Positions 9,860 to 17,482 of a stretch of 64,000 bases of DNA are shown piece by piece (the first letter of the stretch is position 1; each line of letters opens with the position of its first letter). The position numbers were made by a program, and so were the translations under genes. Origin of the DNA: an uncultured SAR116 cluster alpha proteobacterium (GTDB taxonomy: Bacteria; Pseudomonadota; Alphaproteobacteria; Puniceispirillales; Marisalimonadaceae); the NCBI GenBank assembly GCA_902616005.1, contig CACMRG010000004.1, positions 1 through 64,000 on the forward strand. The letters are read 5' to 3'. A model generated the notes under the pieces. It ran no database searches. It worked only from the letters and a program-made list of their open reading frames with translations, and was not told the DNA's origin.

Positions 9860-10837
9860 ATGAAAACTAAATCAATAAGAATATATGAACAGGGTTCATA
9901 TGATGTTTTGAAAATTGAAGAAACAAATATACCAATCCTAAAATCAAATGAAGTGTTAATCAAACATCATTATTTAGGTTTAAATTACATAGATATAAAT
10001 CAAAGAAATGGCTCTTATAAAATTAAAGAGTTACCAACCAATGTTGGTATGGAAGCTTCAGGTATAATCGAAGAAGTGGGAAAGGATGTTAAAAGATTTA
10101 AAGTTGGTGATAAAATTACACATTGTATGAATTTAGGTTCATTCACTGAGTATTTTGTTCTAAATGAAAATCGTCTGGTTAAACTGAAAAACATTATTGA
10201 TTTAAAACTTGCTGCTGCATCAACATTACAAGGTTTGACTGCTCAATATTTAACTCAAAAATCATGGGAAGTAAAAAATCAAGATTATGTTCTTATTCAT
10301 GCCGCCTCTGGAGGAGTAGGGCAAATTTTAACGCAATGGTCTAAAATTATAGGAGCAACTGTAATAGGAACAGTTGGCAATGATTATAAAGCTTCAATTG
10401 CAAAAAATAATGGTTGTGATTTTGTGATAAATTATTCAAATGAAAACTTTGAAAGTAAAGTAAAAGAATATACTAACAACTATGGTGCTGATGTAATTTA
10501 TGATGCCGTAGGAAAAAATACTTTTGAAAAAGGATTAAATTGCCTTGCAAAGCGTGGACGAATAGTCAGTTATGGAATATCCTCTGGTAAAATTGATCCA
10601 ATAGATATCAATAAGTTAAGACCATTATCTGCGTCAATTGCTACTGGAGGTCTTCTTGAATATACAAAAAATATAGATGAATATCAAAAAAATGCTGATG
10701 ATTTATTTGATCTTGTTCATAAATCAAAAATTAAAATTCAAATACATAAAGAATATAACTTTGATGAAATTCAAAATGCGCATGTTGAACTTGAACAAAG
10801 AAAAAGCGTTGGTAAAATTATAATCAATTTGGGATAG
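9860..10837 (+). CDS. quinone oxidoreductase-like zinc-free MDR
   Basis: This 325-residue medium-chain reductase is of the NADPH:quinone oxidoreductase (QorA) type. The N-terminal GroES-like domain contains HHYLGLNYIDINQRNG and NVGMEASGIIEEVGKDV. The cofactor domain has YVLIHAASGGVGQILTQWSKIIGATVIGTV. Zinc-ligand cysteines of alcohol dehydrogenases are absent. It is the fifth gene of the operon, with a 9-bp gap from the amidotransferase gene. Substrate is unknown, quinones or enones being family-typical. Confidence 0.88.
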   Translation: MKTKSIRIYEQGSYDVLKIEETNIPILKSNEVLIKHHYLGLNYIDINQRNGSYKIKELPTNVGMEASGIIEEVGKDVKRFKVGDKITHCMNLGSFTEYFVLNENRLVKLKNIIDLKLAAASTLQGLTAQYLTQKSWEVKNQDYVLIHAASGGVGQILTQWSKIIGATVIGTVGNDYKASIAKNNGCDFVINYSNENFESKVKEYTNNYGADVIYDAVGKNTFEKGLNCLAKRGRIVSYGISSGKIDPIDINKLRPLSASIATGGLLEYTKNIDEYQKNADDLFDLVHKSKIKIQIHKEYNFDEIQNAHVELEQRKSVGKIIINLG

Positions 10838-10844
10838 TGAATTA

Positions 10845-11960
10845 ATGTTAAAACTTGGAATTTTCATGATGCCAATACATCCAGCTAATAAAAATTTAGT
10901 TGATTGTTTGGAAGAAGATAGAAATCTTGTAATAAAAGCAGATAAATTAAATTATTCTGAAGCTTGGATGGGAGAACATTATAGCTCTTCAGCTGAACCA
11001 GTGCCATCACCATTTATATTTAATGCAAGTTTAATTTCAGAAACCAAAAATATTAAGTTTGGAACAGGTGTTATATCACTTCCTCAACAACACCCAGCTA
11101 TTGTAGCTGGCCATGCAGCTTTATTTGATAATCTGTCAAAAGGAAGATTTTTGTTTGGTGTAGGAGCAGGAGGATTAGTAAGTGACTGGGAACTTTTTGA
11201 TAATCTTGATGGAAAAACAAGGGCTCTTAAAATGCTAGACAGCATTGATGCAATTTTAAGTATATGGAACAGTAATGAATCACTTAATTATAAAAGTGAT
11301 TTCATAAACTTTAAAGTTGAAAATAACTATATACCAGAACTTGGAATTGGAACATTTATAAAACCATTTCAAAAACCTCATCCACCCATAGCAGTTTCTC
11401 TAAAAAATGCAAATTCGATGACCGCTAAATTTGCTGGTAAAAGGGGGTGGATGCCTATTTCGGGAAATTTTGTTCCTGCTGAAGATATTGCAACTCACTG
11501 GCCAACATATCTTGAAGGCGCTAGAGAAAGTGGAAAAAAAGGTGATTATGATTTATGGAGAGTTGGAAGAAGTGTTCTTATAACTGAAACATCACAACAA
11601 GCTCATGAAATCTTAGATGACTCTGAAGGTATTTTTACAGACTATTTTTTATACTTAAATACTGTAGGAAAACTTGCTTCAGGAATTTCAAAAAATGAAA
11701 TTAACATTGAGGAAGAAAAAAAAGCGTCGATTGTAAAAGCTAAGGAATTGATAATTATTGGCACTGAAAAAGAAGTTTTAGAAAAACTTATTAACTTTAT
11801 TGATATTGTTGGACCTTTTGGAACATTACTTCTTACCGGTCATGATCATTATGGTTGGAAAGAATTATGGTCTAATACATTAGTGCAAATGTCTGAAAAT
11901 GTAAGGCCCAAATTAGATAACTACATAAGAAATCTAAAAACTCTCCCAGCGGCTGAATAA
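10845..11960 (+). CDS. LLM-class flavin-dependent oxidoreductase (bacterial luciferase-like)
   Basis: This 371-residue TIM-barrel protein of the luciferase-like monooxygenase family starts LGIFMMPIHPANKN and contains WMGEHYSSSAEPVPSPFIF, FGTGVISLPQQHPAIVAGHAALFDNLSKGRFLFGVGAGG and PHPPIAVSLKNANSM. Family members use FMNH2 and oxygen to oxygenate organic substrates. It closes the six-gene operon that starts with pirin and ends 2 bp from the convergent membrane cassette. The substrate is not predictable from sequence. Confidence 0.87.
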   Translation: MLKLGIFMMPIHPANKNLVDCLEEDRNLVIKADKLNYSEAWMGEHYSSSAEPVPSPFIFNASLISETKNIKFGTGVISLPQQHPAIVAGHAALFDNLSKGRFLFGVGAGGLVSDWELFDNLDGKTRALKMLDSIDAILSIWNSNESLNYKSDFINFKVENNYIPELGIGTFIKPFQKPHPPIAVSLKNANSMTAKFAGKRGWMPISGNFVPAEDIATHWPTYLEGARESGKKGDYDLWRVGRSVLITETSQQAHEILDDSEGIFTDYFLYLNTVGKLASGISKNEINIEEEKKASIVKAKELIIIGTEKEVLEKLINFIDIVGPFGTLLLTGHDHYGWKELWSNTLVQMSENVRPKLDNYIRNLKTLPAAE

Positions 11961-11962
11961 TT

Positions 11963-12442
11963 TTATTTTGGCATAATTTCTTGAAATGGAAATTTGTAGG
12001 TTTTTAACGTAAACTCATTATTTCTAGAACGCTTATCTCTGTCCCCTTCTTTTTTTGGAATAACTTCACCCATTTGAGGAATACCAAATTGTTCTTGATT
12101 TCTTCTAGCTTGATCTAAACTATCTTCGTTTTCTTCAGTCCATGGAAATTTGTATAATCTATTTTCTTTATTTTGAAGTGCCCATAATATAATCCATCTT
12201 TCACCTTTTTCGTAAATTACACTATGATACTGGTAAACAAATTTTGAAGGTGGTCTCTCATAAAGTGGTTTTCCAATAAAGTCATAATTTGTTATGAAAC
12301 TTATATATATTGATAGAAATATAATTGGAACAGTTACAAAATATTGCCATCTTTTTTTAATAAAAAAAGGAAGACAACAAATAGCTCCAGCAAATGCCCA
12401 TATTAACATTAACTGACCGCCACTAATTGAAAAATCTAACAA
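11963..12442 (-). CDS. uncharacterised membrane protein, third gene of ExbB/ExbD-like cassette
   Basis: I do not recognise this 159-residue protein. It has two or three hydrophobic helices in the first 55 residues (LMLIWAFAGAICCLPFF and YFVTVPIIFLSIYISFI). A soluble part follows, with YQYHSVIYEKGERWIILWAL and a charged, proline-containing tail. The start used is TTG at 12442, which directly abuts the TAA of the preceding gene and has GAGGG about 9 nt upstream. An internal ATG at 12409 is the alternative. Its tight coupling to the two genes before it implies a shared complex. Confidence 0.6.
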   Translation of the reverse strand: MLDFSISGGQLMLIWAFAGAICCLPFFIKKRWQYFVTVPIIFLSIYISFITNYDFIGKPLYERPPSKFVYQYHSVIYEKGERWIILWALQNKENRLYKFPWTEENEDSLDQARRNQEQFGIPQMGEVIPKKEGDRDKRSRNNEFTLKTYKFPFQEIMPK

Positions 12443-13060
12443 TTAGGCACCCTCTTTCCTAATAATTTCATCTTTAATTATCAATTCTTCGGTTGGTTTA
12501 ACATGAACACTTTGATTATAATCTATTCTAAATGTCATTGCAGGCAATTCTTGTCCCTCTTGACTGAAAAAAAGTTTTTTGTGGAACTCTTCTCTATAAG
12601 GGTTAATTTTTATAAGCTTTACGGATGCATGAATTAAGGGTGCAGGATTTTTTCTAGCATTGTAAAAGTGAACTGTGACAAGGTAAGATCTAGGATCATT
12701 AGTCCTAATAGCAACAGTTTCTCTATTTTCTTTTAAATAAACTAATTTACCATCAGCATCATAATAAGTGTCATTAATCGTACCCAAATCATCTCTCTCT
12801 AGATGGATTAAAGCATCATCTGGTCGTCTAAAACTAACAACATGTCCTAAATTGTCTTTTACCCACAAATCTAAATCATAAGGTTTTTCACCATCCCATT
12901 CTAATATTATAAAGTACTCTGCTTTAGGTTTAATTGTTTCTTTTTTTGCTACTGGATTTATCAACATGAAAGCCAACATGAATAAAAAAACAAATCCTAT
13001 AAGAAGATTAAATAATAAATCTATAAATCCAAAAGATGATCTATATCTTGGATCATTCAT
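12443..13060 (-). CDS. ExbD/MotB-like single-pass membrane protein with a periplasmic beta domain
   Basis: This 205-residue protein begins with a short cytoplasmic tail and one membrane helix (FGFIDLLFNLLIGFVFLFMLAFML). The position and the Asp before the helix recall ExbD, TolR and MotB. The periplasmic part (about 45-185) is predicted beta-rich, with YDLDLWVKDNLGHVVSF and LERDDLG, then NDPRSYLVTVHFYNARKN. This resembles the DLDLxV...G pattern of DUF2135/YfaP-like domains. It has neither an OmpA-type peptidoglycan-binding domain nor a TolR-like fold that I can recognise. It overlaps the channel gene by 8 bp. Confidence 0.65.
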   Translation of the reverse strand: MNDPRYRSSFGFIDLLFNLLIGFVFLFMLAFMLINPVAKKETIKPKAEYFIILEWDGEKPYDLDLWVKDNLGHVVSFRRPDDALIHLERDDLGTINDTYYDADGKLVYLKENRETVAIRTNDPRSYLVTVHFYNARKNPAPLIHASVKLIKINPYREEFHKKLFFSQEGQELPAMTFRIDYNQSVHVKPTEELIIKDEIIRKEGA

Positions 13061-13514
13061 GATTGTTATTCTCTAAGATTACCATTTGAATTTTTGTTAA
13101 TACACTTGATACTAGACCGACAAGAGTAGTACACAGAGCTGTACTCATTCCTAAAGACATATCTGTAATAACTTCTTGAACATTCTCAACATTTTTAACA
13201 TCAAGATTATCGAAAGCTGAACTTAACATTAAAAGAAAACCAGCAACGGTTCCAATCAAACCCAAAGTAACCATGGTTTCAGAAGAAAACCAAACATAAT
13301 TGGATAGAACGTTTCTATTAGATAGGTTTTTGTAGCTTAAAACACCTACAGTTAATGTAGCTCCGATAAATACAATTATTATTAAAAAACTTATTTTTGT
13401 TTGATCTGCATCATAAAGTGCTTCAAACCAGTTAAAAGTATATATAAAAAAGGATGCAAATGAAATGGTAACAATTTGTATCCACCACAATAAAAATGGT
13501 TTTGTTATTTTCAT
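13053..13514 (-). CDS. MotA/TolQ/ExbB-type proton channel family protein
   Basis: This protein of 153 residues from the ATG at 13514 has two N-terminal helices (about 8-25 and 40-60), then the conserved channel region. SETMVTLGLIGTVAGFLLMLSSAF is followed by a loop and MSLGMSTALCTTLVGLVSSVLTKI, matching the core of MotA/TolQ/ExbB channels. An upstream in-frame ATG at 13565 exists, but AAGGAGAATTTA sits directly before the ATG at 13514, so the shorter form is chosen. Such channels use the proton gradient to drive a partner, here probably the overlapping ExbD-like gene. Confidence 0.75.
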   Translation of the reverse strand: MKITKPFLLWWIQIVTISFASFFIYTFNWFEALYDADQTKISFLIIIVFIGATLTVGVLSYKNLSNRNVLSNYVWFSSETMVTLGLIGTVAGFLLMLSSAFDNLDVKNVENVQEVITDMSLGMSTALCTTLVGLVSSVLTKIQMVILENNNHE

Positions 13515-13759
13515 TAAATTCTCCTTATCATAATAATTACAACATTTAATAGTCAAATTAAACAAGCGTTAAATAATTTTAAAATGAATATTTTAAATTT
13601 TGATTAATATTTTCCCAAATACTATTTCTTCTAAATTAGAAATAATATATCTAATATTTATAAATAGTTTCCAAAATAGAAATAATTATTTTCTATTATT
13701 GTGTATTCTCTTTTATACAAGCAACAATTATAAATATCAAATAATCAAAAGGAACAGGC

Positions 13760-13984
13760 ATGACTAATAATAAGTTTATAAATACTATAACTTCTATTTT
13801 CGAAAAAATTGCGATTAATAGAACAAGACAAGCTTTGGCATTCTTATCAGACAATGAGCTTGAAGCAATGGGAATAACTAGAACTTCTTTAGATACAGGT
13901 GATTTCTACAATTACAAAGAAGTAGCAAATTTTCCAACTAAGAAAATAAGTAGAATTAAATCTACAAAATCTAAAGCTGCTTAA
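13760..13984 (+). CDS. DUF1127 family small protein
   Basis: This 74-residue basic protein carries the DUF1127 helix-pair signature (about residues 20-45: NRTRQALAFLSDNELEAMGITRTSL). An AAGGAAC ribosome site lies 7 nt before the ATG, and a 190-bp very AT-rich region upstream probably holds its promoter. In Rhodobacter a DUF1127 protein (CcaF1) is co-transcribed with CcsR small RNAs and has been linked to RNA binding. The same arrangement is visible here, with a CU-rich hairpin and terminator directly downstream. Confidence 0.88.
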   Translation: MTNNKFINTITSIFEKIAINRTRQALAFLSDNELEAMGITRTSLDTGDFYNYKEVANFPTKKISRIKSTKSKAA

Positions 13985-14072
13985 CTACAATTTTTTTTTC
14001 TAGATATATATTCCTCCTCCTCTTCTTATCTAGATTAAATAAAAAAAGGGTGAATAACTTCACCCTTTTTTA
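13985..14072 (+). ncRNA. candidate cuckoo/CcsR-like small RNA downstream of DUF1127
   Basis: The 3' region of the DUF1127 transcript forms two hairpins. In the first, TCTAGATA (13999-14006) pairs perfectly with TATCTAGA (14027-14034) and exposes a 20-nt loop containing CCTCCTCCTC (14013-14022), complementary to Shine-Dalgarno GGAGG. The second is a perfect terminator. This layout of DUF1127 gene, CCUCC-loop hairpin and terminator matches the alphaproteobacterial cuckoo RNA family by structure. There is no sequence-database comparison behind this call, and transcription is not shown. Confidence 0.6.
14041..14072 (+). terminator. Rho-independent terminator after DUF1127/small RNA
   Basis: AAAAAGGGTGAA and TTCACCCTTTTT pair perfectly around a TAAC tetraloop, and the stem ends in a T run. 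It closes the DUF1127 transcription unit before the DMT transporter gene. Confidence 0.92.
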
Positions 14073-14092
14073 TTGCATTGAACTTAAATAAA

Positions 14093-14098
14093 TATAAT
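14093..14098 (+). promoter_or_regulatory. consensus -10 box for a likely leaderless DMT-transporter mRNA
   Basis: A perfect TATAAT lies 8 nt before the ATG of the transporter gene, with no ribosome binding site in between. Transcription would start at or next to the ATG. The -35 is weak (TTGCAT is only 14 nt upstream). Confidence 0.5.
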
Positions 14099-14106
14099 TT
14101 TATTAG

Positions 14107-14988
14107 ATGAATTCTATTATCAAATTGTTTGAAGTTTCATCAAATAGATCAAAAGGTTTCTTTTTAATAGTAGCTACATACTTCATTTTTTCAATTATGG
14201 AACTTATAGCTAAAGACTTAGGTCAACGTTATGATCCTCTTTTTATTGTATTCACAAGATATATATCTCAGTTAATTTTTTTAATATTATTATTTAATAA
14301 AGATTTTAGTAAATTTTTAAAATCAGACATGCCTAAATTACAACTAGGCAGAGGTGCTCTTTTAATGCTAACAACATGTTGTATGTTTGCTGGATTAGCA
14401 ACTCTTCCTTTTGCAGATCACATAGCAATTTATATGATAGGACCAATATTGACTATGATCCTAGCAATTATTTTTTTAAAAGAAAAAGTTTCAAACAAAC
14501 AAATATTTCTGATTATTATAGGTTTAGTTGGAGCTATAATTATTGCAAATCCTGGTTCTAAAATTTTTAATCTATATATAATTTTTCCTTTTTTAGCAGC
14601 ATTATTTTTTGCATTATTTACAATTTCAACAAAATACTTAAATAAAAATGATAAGTCATCCACTACTTTAATTTATACAGCAATTTCAGGATCTTTTTTA
14701 GCAATCCCTTTTGGGGTTTATTTTTTTGAAATCCCTTCTTTTTTTGATCTTTGTTTAATGATACTTATGGGGGTCTTAGTTACTTTAGGACATTTTTTCT
14801 TTATTAAATCATTGAATTATATTAACGCCTCAGTTGCTTCACCATTTGTAAATATAACCCTTATACTAGCTGCATTTTGGGGATATGTAATTTATGATGA
14901 AGTTCCAGAAAACTCAACAATTCTAGGATCTATACTGATAGTTGTTTCGGGATATTATCTTACAAAGTTAAAAAATATATCTAATTAA
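14107..14988 (+). CDS. EamA/DMT-family transporter
   Basis: This 293-residue protein has about ten predicted helices in two EamA half-repeats. The first half contains SIMELIAKDLGQRYDPLFIVFTRYI and IYMIGPILTMILAIIFLKEKVS. The second half has FTISTKYLNK and GHFFFIKSLNYINASVASPF followed by IYDEVP. The family exports or imports small metabolites (amino acids, nucleosides and others), so no substrate can be assigned. It follows a terminator and is monocistronic, convergent with the cupin gene (4-bp overlap of the 3' ends). Confidence 0.9.
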   Translation: MNSIIKLFEVSSNRSKGFFLIVATYFIFSIMELIAKDLGQRYDPLFIVFTRYISQLIFLILLFNKDFSKFLKSDMPKLQLGRGALLMLTTCCMFAGLATLPFADHIAIYMIGPILTMILAIIFLKEKVSNKQIFLIIIGLVGAIIIANPGSKIFNLYIIFPFLAALFFALFTISTKYLNKNDKSSTTLIYTAISGSFLAIPFGVYFFEIPSFFDLCLMILMGVLVTLGHFFFIKSLNYINASVASPFVNITLILAAFWGYVIYDEVPENSTILGSILIVVSGYYLTKLKNISN

Positions 14989-15563
14989 TTATTTAATCCT
15001 GCATTAAATTTAAAACCAACATCTTCAAATTTTTTAGACAAATTTAATTCAATTTTTTCCATTTGATCTTTTGCAACTTTTGTAAAAGCTATATCATTCA
15101 TATCGTGAACACCTCCAGAAATTATAACTTGAAGCAACCCTTCTTCATTTGAAATATTTTTAAAAGATCTGCAGACACCAGGAGGAATTGAAATTGTGTC
15201 TAATTCATTTAATATAATTTCTTCTGACCCATCATCATTCCAAGCAATTAAAAATTTACCTTTTAAAACTGTAAAAGTTTCAAAAGTAGCCTGATGATTA
15301 TGTAAACCTGGCCCTTGATTAGGTGGACATTTTGCAATTGTCATTGTAATTCCAGCAGCTCCTTTTATTGGAGCATTTTTATTAATTGGCGTATTGTGTG
15401 AATTATTCTCTAAGCCAATTATTGAAAGTAATTCTCTGGCATAAACAATATCTTTACCTTCTTGAGGAATATTTTTATCAAGTTGAATTGGCAAAGGCTT
15501 TAAGTCCTTAAAAACAGATACTCTTTTTAACATTTCTTCTTTTGAAATTTTAAGTGTCTTCAT
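14985..15563 (-). CDS. cupin-domain protein
   Basis: This 192-residue protein has a single cupin barrel with metal-binding motifs GPGLHNHQATFETFTVLKG (cupin motif 1) and ISIPPGVCRSFKNIS (motif 2). The start at 15563 is preceded by a full AGGAGGT site; an upstream in-frame ATG at 15590 would run into the hydrolase gene. It lies 4 bp after the dehalogenase-like hydrolase and is probably its operon partner. Possible roles are dioxygenase or sensor; none can be chosen. Confidence 0.8.
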   Translation of the reverse strand: MKTLKISKEEMLKRVSVFKDLKPLPIQLDKNIPQEGKDIVYARELLSIIGLENNSHNTPINKNAPIKGAAGITMTIAKCPPNQGPGLHNHQATFETFTVLKGKFLIAWNDDGSEEIILNELDTISIPPGVCRSFKNISNEEGLLQVIISGGVHDMNDIAFTKVAKDQMEKIELNLSKKFEDVGFKFNAGLNN

Positions 15564-15567
15564 AAAT

Positions 15568-16473
15568 TTACCTCCTAAAAAAATGTTCAAACCATTTTAT
15601 AATTTCTTTTGGGTTTTCTTCTTGGATGTAATGCCCTCCATTTATACTACTTCCAACAACTTTATTAGTACAATATTTTCTCCAAGTTTCTAAAACATTG
15701 CCATCAGAAACTTCTGTATGACTTTTCTTACCCCACAAAACTAACAAAGGACAATCAACGTGGTTATTATTTTCAAAATCCTTATTCTCCATATCTAAAT
15801 CACAAGTTGGTGAGGCTCTATAATCCTCACATGAAGCACAAATAGTTTTCCAATTAAAACATCTCACATATTCCTTAAATGTTTTTTTACAAAAATGTAG
15901 ACCCACCCCCGGTTTTGATAGTTTTTTCTTCATAAAATAGGAGGGTGAAACACTACTCATTAACTTTTCCGGAAAATCATAAGGTTGCAACATAAATACC
16001 CAGTGCCAATAAGCCATTGACCAATCTTTATTTACATTTCTCCATAAATGTCGATTTGGCAATATGTCAATGACTGCAGCTTTAGTGATATTATTTTTAT
16101 AATCTAAACATAATCTATGAGTTACCCGAGCGCCTCTATCATGACCAGCCACGTAGAATTTATCGAACCCTAGCTTTTCCATGATAAATTTGAAGTCATC
16201 ACCCATAGCTCTAAAAGAATAATTAATATGGTTTTCTCCACCTGCTTTTGGCCCTTCACTGTCGCCATAACCACGAATATCTACAGCTACAATATAAAAA
16301 TTTTTTATAAGATCTGGTAAAATTTTGTGCCATGTTAGTTGACACATTGGGTTGCCATGAATTAGCAATAAAGGTGAGCCATTCCCACCATGGCTTGTAT
16401 AAATTTTTGACTTGCCAAAACCTCTATCGGGAACATTTATAAACTCAGACTTCAATTTTGGGTGTAGTCTCAT
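15568..16473 (-). CDS. alpha/beta hydrolase, fluoroacetate dehalogenase-like
   Basis: This 301-residue alpha/beta hydrolase carries what I recall as the whole active-site set of the Rhodopseudomonas fluoroacetate dehalogenase (RPA1163). Nucleophile Asp112 with Arg113 and Arg116 (HDRGAR) bind the carboxylate, acid Asp136 is in VIDILPN, His157-Trp158 and Tyr218 form the halide pocket, and the base is His281 (GGHYIQEENP). The oxyanion segment is HGNPMCQLTWHK. Residue numbers are shifted by only one or two from that enzyme. It would hydrolyse 2-haloacids to hydroxyacids, although the natural substrate in this organism is unknown. It lies in an operon with cspA, DUF1330 and cupin genes. Confidence 0.82.
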   Translation of the reverse strand: MRLHPKLKSEFINVPDRGFGKSKIYTSHGGNGSPLLLIHGNPMCQLTWHKILPDLIKNFYIVAVDIRGYGDSEGPKAGGENHINYSFRAMGDDFKFIMEKLGFDKFYVAGHDRGARVTHRLCLDYKNNITKAAVIDILPNRHLWRNVNKDWSMAYWHWVFMLQPYDFPEKLMSSVSPSYFMKKKLSKPGVGLHFCKKTFKEYVRCFNWKTICASCEDYRASPTCDLDMENKDFENNNHVDCPLLVLWGKKSHTEVSDGNVLETWRKYCTNKVVGSSINGGHYIQEENPKEIIKWFEHFFRR

Positions 16474-16775
16474 TATTTAGTTACATCTCCAGATTCCACT
16501 AAAATTAAATCAACTAATCCAGATCCATTTTTTCTAAACGATGAAGCTTCTTGATATTCTTTTGATGACCAACATTTTTCCTCATCCTCAAATGAGGGGG
16601 ATTCTATAATCACAAATCTATGGAATTGATCGGTGCCTTCTAGAACTTTAAAATAACCTCCACGGGCCAAAATTTTACCGTTATATTTTTTAATTATATT
16701 GGGAACTAAATCTGTATATTTTTTATAATTTACTTTATTTATAATTTTAGATCTGGCTACCCAATAGGCCTTCAT
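16473..16775 (-). CDS. DUF1330 family protein
   Basis: This 100-residue ferredoxin-like (dimeric alpha-beta barrel) protein has the DUF1330 motifs AYWVARSKIINKVNYKKY, ILARGGYFKVLEG, RFVIIESPSFEDEEKCWSSKEYQEA and the C-terminal DLILVE. The function of the family is not established. It lies 9 bp after the cold-shock gene, and its stop overlaps the hydrolase start by one base. Confidence 0.83.
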   Translation of the reverse strand: MKAYWVARSKIINKVNYKKYTDLVPNIIKKYNGKILARGGYFKVLEGTDQFHRFVIIESPSFEDEEKCWSSKEYQEASSFRKNGSGLVDLILVESGDVTK

Positions 16776-16784
16776 TCTTGGTTT

Positions 16785-16994
16785 TTAAGCCTTACTTAAC
16801 TTTACTGCTGATATTTTACCATTCTCACCAGTTTCAAGCTCATAAGTCAATTTATCACCTTCATCTAAATTAAATAATCCAGCTTCCTTGACTGCTGAAA
16901 TATGAACAAATACATCTTTTTCATTTTCAGTTTCAGGTTCTATAAAACCATAACCTTTTTTTTTGTTAAACCATTTTACGGTACCGTTAGGCAT
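16785..16994 (-). CDS. CspA-family cold-shock protein
   Basis: This 69-residue single-OB-fold RNA chaperone has both RNP motifs: KGYGFIEP and VFVHISAV, after GTVKWFNKKK. An AAAGGAG site lies before the ATG. Its upstream gap of about 150 bp is the longest leader on this strand nearby, which fits the long 5' UTRs of cold-shock genes. The next gene starts 9 bp after its stop with no terminator seen, so it appears to head the DUF1330-hydrolase-cupin operon. Confidence 0.95.
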   Translation of the reverse strand: MPNGTVKWFNKKKGYGFIEPETENEKDVFVHISAVKEAGLFNLDEGDKLTYELETGENGKISAVKLSKA

Positions 16995-17143
16995 AAAAAC
17001 TCCTTTACATGTTTATGCTAAACTTAAGACTAGTTTGAACAAAAAACTTGAGCAAGTTAGTCTCATAGAGATATTCTCTATTTAATTTAGTATATATTTA
17101 AAATATAAAATTAAATTTAATTATGCAATTTTTTTATATGTTT

Positions 17144-17428
17144 TTATGCTCTTAAACAACTTTTAATTTCCAAAACATCTGGAAACATTTTTTTTAACCT
17201 ATACTCTGCCTCTTTATTTGATAAAGAAGGTATAAATGCAATGCCACTAGAATGTTCTATTTCAAAACTTATGTCAGAATTATCTTCTCCTCTTACCAGG
17301 GAACACAATTTTGGAAGCTTGAACTCTAATTTCCATAGAGGGACTTTTCTTGGATAACCTAGGTATCTAGTTGTATTAGAAGAATCAATTGATAGTTTTT
17401 CTACAGTATTAATTTTTATAATTTCCAT
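17144..17428 (-). CDS. uncharacterised 94-residue protein
   Basis: I do not recognise this protein. It is soluble, with alternating charged and hydrophobic stretches (YPRKVPLWKLEFKLPKLCSLV, DISFEIEHSSGIAFIPSL) and a C-terminal helix with KEAEYRLKKMFPDVLEI. It contains two cysteines and no signal peptide. It is separated by 149 bp from cspA downstream and is divergent from the NIPSNAP gene. No strong ribosome site is visible, so coding status is likely but not certain. Confidence 0.5.
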   Translation of the reverse strand: MEIIKINTVEKLSIDSSNTTRYLGYPRKVPLWKLEFKLPKLCSLVRGEDNSDISFEIEHSSGIAFIPSLSNKEAEYRLKKMFPDVLEIKSCLRA

Positions 17429-17482
17429 ATAAGAAGCGATGATATATAAATTATTAATATATAATTAATTTTTGAGGATACA

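Noticed and set aside
13566-13759. Heat-shock or housekeeping promoter for the DUF1127 gene
   Set aside because: TATACA near 13715 could be a -10, but no -35 of either class lies at the right distance, so no promoter is called.
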